Origin: SIG598 sp045605025 | GTDB taxonomy: Bacteria; Bacillota; Clostridia; Oscillospirales; Acutalibacteraceae | Direction of reading: 5' to 3' | NCBI GenBank assembly: GCA_045605025.1 | Contig: JAZUPE010000038.1 | Location: 1 to 25,954, forward strand | DNA: 25,954 nt | Shown: piece by piece, positions 6,522 through 13,835 of the stretch | Layout: each line of letters opens with the position of its first letter | Position numbering within the stretch: position 1 is the stretch's first letter | Translations under genes and position numbers: made by a program | The notes under the pieces: model-generated | Told to the model about the DNA's origin: nothing | Seen by the model: the letters and a program-made list of their open reading frames with translations, nothing else | Database searches by the model: none

Positions 6522-6559
6522 AAACCACCTTTGCCTTTGGGCAGAGGTGGTTTCTTTTT
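6522..6559 (+). terminator. Terminator of tRNA-Gln
   Basis: The stem AAACCACCT / AGGTGGTTT closes on a GC-containing loop (TTGCCTTTGGGCAG, with an inner GCC/GGC pairing) and is followed by CTTTTT. It begins one base after the encoded CCA. Confidence 0.88.
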
Positions 6560-6562
6560 GTA

Positions 6563-6591
6563 TTGATCGGACAGCGCTTTCGTGTTAGAAT
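6563..6591 (+). promoter_or_regulatory. Promoter upstream of the 153-aa unknown/sirtuin genes
   Basis: TTGATC (6563-6568), a 17-bp spacer and TAGAAT (6586-6591). It comes directly after the tRNA terminator and about 38 nt before the next start codon; likely drives the unknown gene, the sirtuin and the DUF3842 gene. Confidence 0.65.
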
Positions 6592-6628
6592 CTAAGCAGC
6601 AATCTGACCGCACAAAGGAGTTTGACAA

Positions 6629-7090
6629 ATGAGCTGGCAGCACACCCAAACCTCCGGCATCAGCCTGCACGATTGCCGTGCAACCGGCCTTGACGTCAGT
6701 GGCAGCCGCCTTGAGTTTGTTCTGGAGGACGGGTTTCTTGTTCTTGCGGACAATGAACACAACCCTCACAATCAGCCGCGAAAATCCGATAAAGCTTCGA
6801 TCGTTGTCAACAATTATGATCTTGAAAGCGTATATTTTTTCCGTGAACTGCGTTTCTTCCGGAGGCATCTGCTGACTGTCAGAAAAAGCATTCCCCTGAA
6901 GACGCTTGCGGACAGAATAAACAGCGGAAAATGGCAGCTTGAATTCATCACGGAATATACCACTCCCTTCACCGTGCTGTATAACTGCGAGATATGGTCC
7001 GACCGCAAGCCGTATCACACGGAATGTCAGATCGAGATGGTTTACGGCAGCATCGAATACAACTGGAACAGCATCGCGGACAACGGTTAA
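6629..7090 (+). CDS. Conserved-looking hypothetical protein, 153 aa
   Basis: I do not recognise this family. The 153-aa product is soluble with no signal peptide, membrane segment or cysteine cluster. It alternates short hydrophobic strands with polar turns, rich in aromatic residues (several Trp, Tyr and Phe), which suggests a mostly beta fold: residues 20-40 (L-E-F-V-L-E-D-G-F-L-V-L-A-D) and 95-145 (W-Q-L-E-F-I-T-E-Y, then V-L-Y-N-C-E-I-W). Start ATG 6629 has AAAGGAG nine nt upstream. Coding character is supported by the promoter and ribosome site, and by its close spacing (24 nt) to the sirtuin gene. A long minus-strand frame over the same bases is its shadow. Confidence 0.75.
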   Translation: MSWQHTQTSGISLHDCRATGLDVSGSRLEFVLEDGFLVLADNEHNPHNQPRKSDKASIVVNNYDLESVYFFRELRFFRRHLLTVRKSIPLKTLADRINSGKWQLEFITEYTTPFTVLYNCEIWSDRKPYHTECQIEMVYGSIEYNWNSIADNG

Positions 7091-7114
7091 AGATACCGGA
7101 CACGGAGGTATAAT

Positions 7115-7834
7115 ATGAACAATCTCGGCACCCTCAATCGCATGATCTCCGAAAGCAGCTCCATTGTGTTTTTCGGTGGTGCAGGCGTATCAACCGAAAG
7201 CGGCATACCCGATTACCGCAGCGTGGACGGACTGTACAACCAGAAGTTCCGCTATCCGCCCGAGGTCATGCTGAGCCGCAGTTTCTTCGATTCTCACCCC
7301 GAAGAGTTTTTCGATTTTTACCGCGCAAAAATGCTCTGTCTGACCGCAAAGCCAAACGCTGCCCACCTTAAGCTTGCAGAACTTGAGCAGGCCGGAAAGC
7401 TTTCCGCGGTTGTCACACAGAATATAGACGGACTGCATCAGCAGGCGGGCAGCAGAACCGTCTGCGAGCTGCACGGTTCTGTCCATCGCAATTACTGCAT
7501 GAAATGCGGAGCTTCGTTTACCGCCGGGTTCATTCAGCAGAGCAGCGGAGTGCCACGCTGCGAATGCGGAGGCATCGTCAAGCCCGATGTGGTTCTCTAT
7601 GAGGAATCACTTGACGGCGACGTAATCAGCGGAGCGGTGTCTGCCATCAACCGCGCCGATATGCTTATTATCGGCGGCACTTCCCTTGCGGTTTACCCTG
7701 CCGCGGGTTTTGTCAATTACTACAGCGGCAGCAGGCTCGTTATGATAAATCTTGAGCCAACCCTATATGACAGCAAAGCCAATCTGGTCATAAACGGACG
7801 TATCGGTCAGGTTATGGAGCAAATAAACATTTAG
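7115..7834 (+). CDS. NAD-dependent protein deacylase (sirtuin)
   Basis: A 239-aa Sir2-family enzyme that removes acyl groups from lysine side chains using NAD+, giving nicotinamide and O-acyl-ADP-ribose. The Rossmann NAD motif G-A-G-V-S-T-E-S-G-I-P-D-Y-R-S is at 22-36, T-Q-N-I-D-G-L-H at 101-108, and the catalytic His120 in E-L-H-G-S. The zinc module has Cys128-x2-Cys131 and Cys149-x-Cys151. Length is typical of small bacterial sirtuins. ATG 7115 is preceded by GGAGG. I cannot say from the sequence whether deacetylation or removal of longer acyl groups is preferred. It lies between the 153-aa unknown and a DUF3842 gene 21 nt downstream, probably one operon. Confidence 0.95.
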   Translation: MNNLGTLNRMISESSSIVFFGGAGVSTESGIPDYRSVDGLYNQKFRYPPEVMLSRSFFDSHPEEFFDFYRAKMLCLTAKPNAAHLKLAELEQAGKLSAVVTQNIDGLHQQAGSRTVCELHGSVHRNYCMKCGASFTAGFIQQSSGVPRCECGGIVKPDVVLYEESLDGDVISGAVSAINRADMLIIGGTSLAVYPAAGFVNYYSGSRLVMINLEPTLYDSKANLVINGRIGQVMEQINI

Positions 7835-7855
7835 CTTCCTCCAAAGGAGAATGAT

Positions 7856-8269
7856 ATGAAAATTCTGGTAATTGACGGACAGGGCGGCAGGATAGGCCGT
7901 CAGCTCATTGAAGCAATACTCGAGCGCTGCCCGGGACACAGCATCACCGCGGTAGGCACCAACAGCGCCGCCACCGCGTCCATGCTCAAAGGAGGTGCCC
8001 ACGAGGCCGCCACAGGAGAAAACGCAGTTAAAGTCGCATGCCGCAGAGCCGATGTAATCGTAGGTCCCATCGGCATCGTCATCGCCGATTCGCTCATCGG
8101 CGAAGTCACGCCCGAAATGGCGCTGGCGGTGGCTCAGTCCGATGCCGTCCGGATACTCATCCCCATGAACCGCTGCGAAAACATCGTTGCCGGTGTCAGC
8201 ATTGATTCTGCGGGCGCACTGATCGAAGATGCTGTTACCCGCCTTGTTTCCATCATTGAGCGCGCATAA
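7856..8269 (+). CDS. DUF3842 family protein
   Basis: A 137-aa protein beginning K-I-L-V-I-D-G-Q-G-G-R-I-G, a Gly-rich nucleotide-binding-like turn after the first beta strand, followed by A-V-G-T-N-S-A-A-T-A-S-M-L-K-G-G-A and V-G-P-I-G-I-V. This pattern is that of DUF3842, a small Rossmann-like family common in Firmicutes with no assigned activity. AAAGGAG lies six bases before ATG 7856. It is the last gene before a strong bidirectional terminator. The nearby sirtuin uses NAD+, and a nucleotide-binding fold would fit, but a shared pathway is only a guess. Confidence 0.88.
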   Translation: MKILVIDGQGGRIGRQLIEAILERCPGHSITAVGTNSAATASMLKGGAHEAATGENAVKVACRRADVIVGPIGIVIADSLIGEVTPEMALAVAQSDAVRILIPMNRCENIVAGVSIDSAGALIEDAVTRLVSIIERA

Positions 8270-8284
8270 CACAGCTTACAGCAA

Positions 8285-8319
8285 AAGCCCCGCGGCGGTA
8301 TGCCGCGGGGCTTCTTTTA
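8285..8319. terminator. Bidirectional rho-independent terminator
   Basis: A 12-bp perfect stem, AAGCCCCGCGGC / GCCGCGGGGCTT, with a 5-nt loop (GGTAT). On the plus strand it is followed by CTTTTAT, on the minus strand by TTGC after the CTT of the stem. It separates the DUF3842 gene from the convergent membrane-protein gene. Confidence 0.92.
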
Positions 8320-8349
8320 TGATATCGATGATTCTACCGGAATGTACTA

Positions 8350-9210
8350 TCAGAAGATGCTGCCGTCGATGACCAGCTTGCCGTCGGTAATTTCAGCACC
8401 GGTGATCTTGAGATCGGTCTCCTTGGCGAGCAGCCCCATGAACAGACCGCCGAGGGAATCTTCCTCGGTGTTCTGCTTGAGCATGTCGTCAACCATGGCA
8501 TCAAGACCGCTGACGTTGTAGTAAATGACATCGCCGTCGATGGACAGACCCTCGGGAAGCTGAACGTTGGAAATGAAGCCGGAAATGAGCTTCAGAGGAA
8601 TAACCAGCTCACCGCACTTGAGCTCGGTAATGTGGGCTGCGATGCTCTCCTGCTCATAGTAAACATTGAACGTGGCGCTGAAAGACAGCTCCTTGTCGAT
8701 CTTGATCTTGACTCCCTTGACCTCAACCTCGGAAACGTAGGCCTTGCCGCAGATGGTGCCCTGCTCGCCATCAAGGACGCAGTAGAGGTCTCTGATCTCG
8801 ACGGGAGTGCCCTCCATGGACTGGGAAACGGTTTCCAGAACCTTGTCCATGAGCATCTGCATGTCGCCGTTCTCCAGAACTATGCCTTCCTTTGCAAAGA
8901 GGTTCTTGATGGTTCTGACGCCAAAGTCAGCCATGCTGGAGGCTTCTACCTTCTGGGGCAGTTCGGTCTCCGCGGTAGCCTTGTTGACCATGACCACAGC
9001 AAAGATACCAACGGCAATCGCCAGAACCAGCACAAGCGCTACGATTCCGAGAACTACGCCAAGAACGACCTTACCGGCCTTGGATTTCTTCTTCGGAGTT
9101 TCCGGCTCGTTGCTGCCGGCAGCTTCGATGGTTTCTTCTGCCTTTTCTTCCATCTCCGCAACAGCATTTTCCTCTGCTACAGCGATCTCATTCTGAAATT
9201 CCTGATTCAT
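8350..9210 (-). CDS. Membrane-anchored hypothetical protein with extracytoplasmic domain
   Basis: A 286-aa protein I do not recognise. Residues 1-45 are a highly acidic, Glu/Ala-rich cytoplasmic tail ending in a Lys-rich patch (P-K-K-K-S-K). Residues 47-75 are one strong Val/Leu/Ala transmembrane helix. Residues 80-286 would lie outside: a helical part (M-Q-M-L-M-D-K-V-L-E-T-V) then long alternating strands (V-S-E-V-E-V-K-G-V-K-I-K-I, I-T-G-A-E-I-T-D-G-K-L-V-I-D-G). The beta-rich pattern resembles bacterial lipid-binding or YpmS-like membrane-anchored proteins, but no motif proves this. AAAGGAG precedes ATG 9210. It follows mutS2 by 64 nt and is probably cotranscribed. Confidence 0.8.
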   Translation of the reverse strand: MNQEFQNEIAVAEENAVAEMEEKAEETIEAAGSNEPETPKKKSKAGKVVLGVVLGIVALVLVLAIAVGIFAVVMVNKATAETELPQKVEASSMADFGVRTIKNLFAKEGIVLENGDMQMLMDKVLETVSQSMEGTPVEIRDLYCVLDGEQGTICGKAYVSEVEVKGVKIKIDKELSFSATFNVYYEQESIAAHITELKCGELVIPLKLISGFISNVQLPEGLSIDGDVIYYNVSGLDAMVDDMLKQNTEEDSLGGLFMGLLAKETDLKITGAEITDGKLVIDGSIF

Positions 9211-9274
9211 TTTTTATTCTCCTTTTCAGTTTTATTGTCAGCGCCGGATACTCTCCGGCTGCCGCGATTCAATG

Positions 9275-11659
9275 TTATTTTACCTCTACTATGGTAACAC
9301 CGCTCTCACCCTCGCCATAAACGCCGAGGCGGAAGCTCTTTATGCTGGGATGGCGCTTGAAGTGCTGATGAAGACCGGCACGCAGCGCACCTGTTCCCTT
9401 GCCGTGGATAACACGGATCTCGTTAAGACCGCGCATGATGGCCATGTCGATCACCTTATCCACTTCAATAATCGCCTCGTCAACGGTGGTTCCGCGCACG
9501 TCAACCTCGGTCTGAGCCGTCTGCTGCACCGATGTGGTGGTGGAGCGCTTCTTGTTGTATGCCGGCTTGTTGTTGAAGGTAACGCTGCCTTTATCAAGCA
9601 GGCGCAGATTATCCAGTCTGACTCTGGTTTTGAGGATACCTGCCTGTACCTCCACAAGCCCCTGCGAATCCACAGTTTTGGTGACAACCGCCTTTTTGTC
9701 GATGTCGGCAATAAGCACGTTGTCTCCCACCTTAAGCGGACGAGGCAGCACATAATCCTCCTGATTGCGCTGAACGATGGGATCTGCAGAATCCTCCAGT
9801 TCTCTCATGCGGGCTCTCATCTGCGATTTTGCTCTGGATTCAAGCTCGGATGCATTGAGAGCGGTCATTTCCTTTTTCAGCTTCTGCATCTCGTCCAGCA
9901 AAGCGTAGGACTGCGCCCTTGCCTTTGAGACGATATCCGCTGCCTCGCTGCGCGCCTGAGCCAGCATCTTTTCACGTTCGCGCTCGATGGACTGCTTCTG
10001 TTTTTCGGCGGTCGCGGTAGCCTGTTGCGCTTCAATTCGCAGACGGTGTGCCGCTTCCTTCTCCGCCTCGAGGGATTTGTGGGTAACCTGCAGGCTTTCC
10101 ACGACCTCCTCAAACTGGGTGGATTCGCTGGAAACAAGCTCACGGGCACGCTCAACCACATCCGCGGGAATACCAAGATGCTCGCTTATGGCAAAGGCGT
10201 TGGAGCGTCCGGGAAGACCGATGAGCAGTTTGTAGGTCGGGCGCAGCGTCGCCACGACAAATTCACAGCAGGCGTTCTTGACGCCCGGAGTGCTGATGGC
10301 ATAGGTCTTAAGCTCCGCATAGTGGGTAGTAGCCGCCAGCTTTGCGCCGGCAGCGCGCAGACGTTCGATTATTGACATTGCCAGAGCCGCGCCCTCGATG
10401 GGGTCAGTGCCGGCACCCAGCTCGTCCAGCAGCACCAGCGAATGCTCATCCGCCTTGTCAATGATATTGACGATATTCTTCATATGGGACGAGAAGGTGG
10501 AAAGAGATTGCTCGATGGACTGCTCGTCTCCAATATCAACAAGTATTCTCTCAAAAACCGGAACTATGCTCTCGTCGCTGACCGGAAGCAGCAGACCGCA
10601 GCCTGCCATGGCTGTGAGCAGACCGATGGTCTTGATGCTAACTGTCTTGCCGCCTGTGTTGGGACCGGTAATCATAAGGGTGTCAAAATCATCACCCAGA
10701 CGGATATCGGTGGCAACGACCTTTTCCTTCGGAATGAGCGGGTGGCGGGCTTTGTTAAATCGCAGCACACCGCTGTCGCTGACCTCGGGCAGACAGGCTC
10801 GCATATTGTAGCCCAGCTGCGCCTTGGCAAAGATAAGATCCAGCTGTATCAGCGCTTCATAGCTTGCGCAGATGGCATCGGCACGGTCGCCGCACTCGGC
10901 GGACAGTTCGGCAAGAATGCGCTCAATCTCCTCGGCCTCCTTGCCCTCCAGCAGGCGTATCTCGTTGTTGGCCTCCACCACCGCCATAGGCTCAACAAAC
11001 ACCGTCGCGCCGGAGGAGGAGGAATCATGCACCAGTCCGGGGACATTGCCGCGGCACTCAGCCTTGACCGGCACCACAAAGCGTCCGGAACGGATAGTGA
11101 CCAGCGCGTCCTGCATGTATTTCTGATTCTCAGCCGAACGGATAAAACGGTCAAGCTGCTCACGCACACGGCTCTGAGCGGCGCGAAGCTTGCGGCGTAT
11201 GTCGGCAAGCTCGTGAGACGCCTGATCGCTCATCTCGTCTTCATTGATGATCGAGGTGGTAATGCGTTCTTCGAGAGAACGGTCGGTCTGCAGCATCATG
11301 AACAGACCATCGAAGCTGGTTACCGTTCCCTCGCAGTTGCCGCGCCACTCTCTGAGAGAGCGGATTATGCGCAGCACCTCGGCAATGCGCAGCAGTTCAA
11401 GCATGGTGAGTACACCGCCTGCCTGAGCCCGGCGCAGGGAGTTTGATGTATTCTGAATACCGCCGAAACGCGGTGTACCGAAGCGTCCGATGAGTGAATG
11501 TGCGTCCCAGCTTTCTGCAAGTCGGGCGCGCACCTCATCAGGCTCAGTGGCAGGCTCCAGTTCACGGGCACGCTGCTGCGTATCCTTGCAGGAGCATACA
11601 TTGGCGAGCATCTCAAGCACCTTGTCAAGCTCAAGTGTCCGCAGATATTTATCCATCAT
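9275..11659 (-). CDS. mutS2: MutS2 family ATPase/endonuclease
   Basis: A 794-aa protein of full family length. The MutS-type core/clamp region is followed by Walker A T-G-P-N-T-G-G-K-T-V at 331-340, Walker B-like L-V-L-L-D-E-L-G-A-G-T-D, and T-T-H-Y-A-E-L-K. A Gln/Glu/Arg-rich coiled coil covers about 510-620, a KOW-like segment follows, and a C-terminal Smr domain spans 719-794 with V-D-V-R-G and H-G-K-G-T-G. There is no mismatch-recognition domain I. MutS2 suppresses homologous recombination in some bacteria; the Bacillus subtilis protein acts on collided ribosomes and has the name RqcU. The start overlaps the end of recO by 11 nt, so translation is coupled. Confidence 0.97.
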   Translation of the reverse strand: MMDKYLRTLELDKVLEMLANVCSCKDTQQRARELEPATEPDEVRARLAESWDAHSLIGRFGTPRFGGIQNTSNSLRRAQAGGVLTMLELLRIAEVLRIIRSLREWRGNCEGTVTSFDGLFMMLQTDRSLEERITTSIINEDEMSDQASHELADIRRKLRAAQSRVREQLDRFIRSAENQKYMQDALVTIRSGRFVVPVKAECRGNVPGLVHDSSSSGATVFVEPMAVVEANNEIRLLEGKEAEEIERILAELSAECGDRADAICASYEALIQLDLIFAKAQLGYNMRACLPEVSDSGVLRFNKARHPLIPKEKVVATDIRLGDDFDTLMITGPNTGGKTVSIKTIGLLTAMAGCGLLLPVSDESIVPVFERILVDIGDEQSIEQSLSTFSSHMKNIVNIIDKADEHSLVLLDELGAGTDPIEGAALAMSIIERLRAAGAKLAATTHYAELKTYAISTPGVKNACCEFVVATLRPTYKLLIGLPGRSNAFAISEHLGIPADVVERARELVSSESTQFEEVVESLQVTHKSLEAEKEAAHRLRIEAQQATATAEKQKQSIEREREKMLAQARSEAADIVSKARAQSYALLDEMQKLKKEMTALNASELESRAKSQMRARMRELEDSADPIVQRNQEDYVLPRPLKVGDNVLIADIDKKAVVTKTVDSQGLVEVQAGILKTRVRLDNLRLLDKGSVTFNNKPAYNKKRSTTTSVQQTAQTEVDVRGTTVDEAIIEVDKVIDMAIMRGLNEIRVIHGKGTGALRAGLHQHFKRHPSIKSFRLGVYGEGESGVTIVEVK

Positions 11660-12449
11660 TTTTCTGTTCTTTTTCCTCTGTTGTCTGTATTGTCTGTGTT
11701 GCCGGACTGCCGGCGCTCATCAGCGAGTTATAGAAGTCCAGCGTGGTAAAGCTGCGTTCAAGCCGGTTTTTGAGATAGCTCTCACATGCCGCGCCGAACT
11801 GGGAAAGACTTGGTTCGCTGAGTTCAAAGGCAAAGGTTTTGTTAAGGTCGGTATAGCAGCAGTGGCGCATGGCAGTGACCGCGCCGCGGCTGACCGGCAG
11901 GCAGACGCCGTCCGGACCGCATTTTTCGCAGCGGATTGTTCCCTTGCCGGGCATAAAGAACATCTTTTCCGTTTCGTATTCGCCGCATTCGGAACACATG
12001 ACCAGATCGGGCATGAAGCCGGACATGGACATCAGCCGCATTTCAGTAGCCGCCTTTATAAGCGCCACCGGACGACTGCGGTTGGAAAGATTATGCAGCG
12101 CGCGAAGCATGAGCAGCAGATACGGTTCGTTCATCTCCGGCGGTGTCATCTCCTCCGCAAGCTCGCACAGGTACTGAGCCAGAGAAAGCCGTTCCAGTTC
12201 GGAAAGCACCGCCGTAAAGATGTGTTCAAGATGTGTCTCGTCGATTATGAATCTGTCACGGCTGCTAAACAGCGTAAACCGGGCATAGGACAGCTGCTGG
12301 GTTGAGGCGAAATTTTTATTCTTCAGATTGCGCGCGCCGCGGGCGTAGGCATAAACGATGCCGTGAGTGCGCGTGAGCAGCGTGCACAACCTGTCGCTCT
12401 CACGGTAATTCTGCGTGCGCAGAACGAGAGCGTCCACCGTCAGGTTCAT
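11649..12449 (-). CDS. recO: DNA repair protein RecO
   Basis: A 266-aa RecO, which with RecF/RecR loads RecA on SSB-coated DNA and anneals strands. The N-terminal OB-fold begins V-D-A-L-V-L-R-T-Q-N-Y-R-E-S-D-R; a helical middle follows, with a zinc-finger-like set Cys152-x2-Cys155 and Cys174-x2-Cys177. A longer frame from 12509 runs through the end of era; ATG 12449, one base after the era stop and preceded by AGGA, gives the family N-terminus. Family length is about 240-270. The C-terminal tail (T-Q-T-I-Q-T-T-E-E-K-E) is low-complexity and overlaps the mutS2 start. Confidence 0.95.
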   Translation of the reverse strand: MNLTVDALVLRTQNYRESDRLCTLLTRTHGIVYAYARGARNLKNKNFASTQQLSYARFTLFSSRDRFIIDETHLEHIFTAVLSELERLSLAQYLCELAEEMTPPEMNEPYLLLMLRALHNLSNRSRPVALIKAATEMRLMSMSGFMPDLVMCSECGEYETEKMFFMPGKGTIRCEKCGPDGVCLPVSRGAVTAMRHCCYTDLNKTFAFELSEPSLSQFGAACESYLKNRLERSFTTLDFYNSLMSAGSPATQTIQTTEEKEQKNDG

Positions 12450-12450
12450 A

Positions 12451-13350
12451 TCAGTCCTGAGCCTTGAAGCCGAAGCTTCTGAGCAGACCGTCACGGTTGC
12501 GCCAGTCATCGCGCACCTTGACCCAGAGCTGCAGGTTGAACTTCACGTCAAACACACGCTCCAGCTCACCTCGCGCGCTGGTACCGATACGCTTGAGCAT
12601 GGCACCCTGCTTGCCGATGATTATTCCCTTGTGGCTTTCCTTTTCGCAGTAGACGGTAGCGGTAAGGTCGATCATATCTCCCTTTGGCCGCTCCTTCATA
12701 GATTCGATGTCCACCGCGATGCCGTGAGGTACCTCGTCGGTAAGCAGCTTAAGGGCGCTTTCGCGAATGATTTCCGAGGCGATGGTGCGCTCGGGCTGAT
12801 CGGTAAGTGTATCATCAGGAAAGAAGTGAGGACCCGGCTCGGCAAGTCCGCACAGCTCGCTGCGCAGTATATCAAGACCGTCACCGGTAGCCGCGCTGAC
12901 CGGAACGATGGCGGAGAAGTCATAAAGTCCGCTCAACCGGGCGATGACCTCGGCAAGCTTGGTTTTATCGGAAAGACGGTCGATCTTGTTGATGACCAGC
13001 ACTGCAGGCAGATCGATCTTTCTGATCTGTTCCAGCAGAGATTCCTCGGAAGGTCCGATGTCGCCCTTTTCCTCAACCACCAGAACCGCCATGTCCACGC
13101 CGCCGATGCTGTCGCCGATCTCATGCACCATGAAATCCCCCAGCTTGGTGCGAGGCTTGTGCATACCGGGAGTATCGGTGAACACAAGCTGGGTTTCGTC
13201 CTGAGTGAGTACACCCATAATGCGTGTGCGGGTGGTCTGGGGTCTGGGCGAAACGATAGCTACCTTCTGTCCCAGCAGACGGTTGAGTATGGAGGATTTA
13301 CCCACGTTAGGGCGTCCTACGATTGCCACAAAAGCAGATCTGGTGTTCAT
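12451..13350 (-). CDS. era: GTPase Era, 16S rRNA/30S assembly factor
   Basis: A 299-aa GTPase of standard Era length. G1 G-R-P-N-V-G-K-S (12-19), switch region T-T-R-T-R, G3 D-T-P-G (59-62), G4 N-K-I-D (121-124) and G5 V-S-A are visible. The C-terminal KH domain has I-I-G-K-Q-G-A-M-L-K-R-I-G (about 245-257), which binds the 3' end of 16S rRNA. ATG 13350 has AAGGAG 11 nt upstream. It is the first gene of the era-recO-mutS2 operon, with its own promoter, an order common in Clostridia. Confidence 0.98.
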   Translation of the reverse strand: MNTRSAFVAIVGRPNVGKSSILNRLLGQKVAIVSPRPQTTRTRIMGVLTQDETQLVFTDTPGMHKPRTKLGDFMVHEIGDSIGGVDMAVLVVEEKGDIGPSEESLLEQIRKIDLPAVLVINKIDRLSDKTKLAEVIARLSGLYDFSAIVPVSAATGDGLDILRSELCGLAEPGPHFFPDDTLTDQPERTIASEIIRESALKLLTDEVPHGIAVDIESMKERPKGDMIDLTATVYCEKESHKGIIIGKQGAMLKRIGTSARGELERVFDVKFNLQLWVKVRDDWRNRDGLLRSFGFKAQD

Positions 13351-13406
13351 GTATTACAAATTCTCCTTGTCAGCAGATGATTGTCATTATCCCAATATAC
13401 ATTGAT

Positions 13407-13435
13407 ATTATATCACTCTGTTCATAGTTTAGCAA
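13407..13435 (-). promoter_or_regulatory. Promoter of the era-recO-mutS2 operon
   Basis: Minus strand: TTGCTA (13435-13430), a 17-bp spacer and TATAAT (13412-13407), with an extended -10 TG (TGATATAAT). About 57 nt separate the -10 from the era start. The remainder of the 234-bp divergent gap holds the opposing promoter and operator. Confidence 0.78.
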
Positions 13436-13501
13436 CAACAAATAAAGTGCATATATCATCGCCGGAAGAACTGCGTGCTAACAAAAATTCCCTCCGCCCT
13501 A

Positions 13502-13530
13502 TTGACAAAGAGCGGCACGGAAGTTATAAT
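13502..13530 (+). promoter_or_regulatory. Perfect consensus promoter for the metal-transport genes
   Basis: TTGACA (13502-13507), exactly 17 bp, TATAAT (13525-13530). A fully consensus sigma-A promoter usually needs a repressor to be shut off, which fits the palindrome just downstream. Confidence 0.88.
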
Positions 13531-13531
13531 T

Positions 13532-13555
13532 CGATTAAACGATTGCTTAATCGTT
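13532..13555. promoter_or_regulatory. Palindromic operator over the transcription start
   Basis: Two overlapping inverted repeats start two bases after the -10 box: AACGATT-gctt-AATCGTT (perfect 7-bp arms, 13538-13555) and CGATTAA/TTAATCG (13532-13538, 13547-13553). An operator at +1 would block the perfect promoter. ArsR/SmtB-type metal repressors bind AT-rich palindromes at such places in front of Zn/Cd ATPase genes, so one is a likely binder. No regulator gene is in the window. Confidence 0.55.
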
Positions 13556-13584
13556 AAAGAATAGTGCTAAAGGAGCTTACGATT

Positions 13585-13803
13585 ATGAAAAAGACCTACC
13601 GTATAGAAGTCGACTGCGCCAACTGTGCCCTCAAGATGGAGGAAGTTCTCCGGCGGGTCCCGGGAATATCTGACGCTGTAATCAACTTCATCGCCCAGAA
13701 ACTCACCGTAGATATAGAAGACGGACAGAACGAAGCTTCCGTGATGAAGCAGGCGCTCAAAAGTTGCCGGCGTGTGGAACGCGACTGCGAGATATTCTTC
13801 TGA
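13585..13803 (+). CDS. Free-standing HMA metal-binding protein
   Basis: A 72-aa single HMA (ferredoxin-like) domain. The metal site is Asp10-Cys11-x2-Cys14 (V-D-C-A-N-C); the acidic residue before the first Cys is as in the N-terminal domain of ZntA/CadA-type Zn/Cd/Pb pumps rather than G-M-T-C-x-x-C copper chaperones. It ends in an unusual tail, E-R-D-C-E-I-F-F, with another Cys. ATG 13585 has AAAGGAG nine bases upstream; an in-frame start at 13564 lies before that site. Only 32 nt separate it from the ATPase gene, which lacks its own HMA domain, so it probably acts as that pump's detached metal-binding domain. Confidence 0.92.
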   Translation: MKKTYRIEVDCANCALKMEEVLRRVPGISDAVINFIAQKLTVDIEDGQNEASVMKQALKSCRRVERDCEIFF

Positions 13804-13835
13804 TCCCCAACCTTGATACATAAGGAGATGTCATT

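Noticed and set aside
6488..7018. 176-aa minus-strand ORF ending over the tRNA
   Set aside because: It runs through the tRNA-Gln and its terminator, and opposes the 153-aa gene that has a promoter and ribosome site.
10442..11446. 334-aa plus-strand ORF
   Set aside because: Antisense shadow of mutS2, which has its ATPase motifs in this stretch.
12415..13380. 321-aa plus-strand ORF
   Set aside because: Antisense to era; no independent signals.
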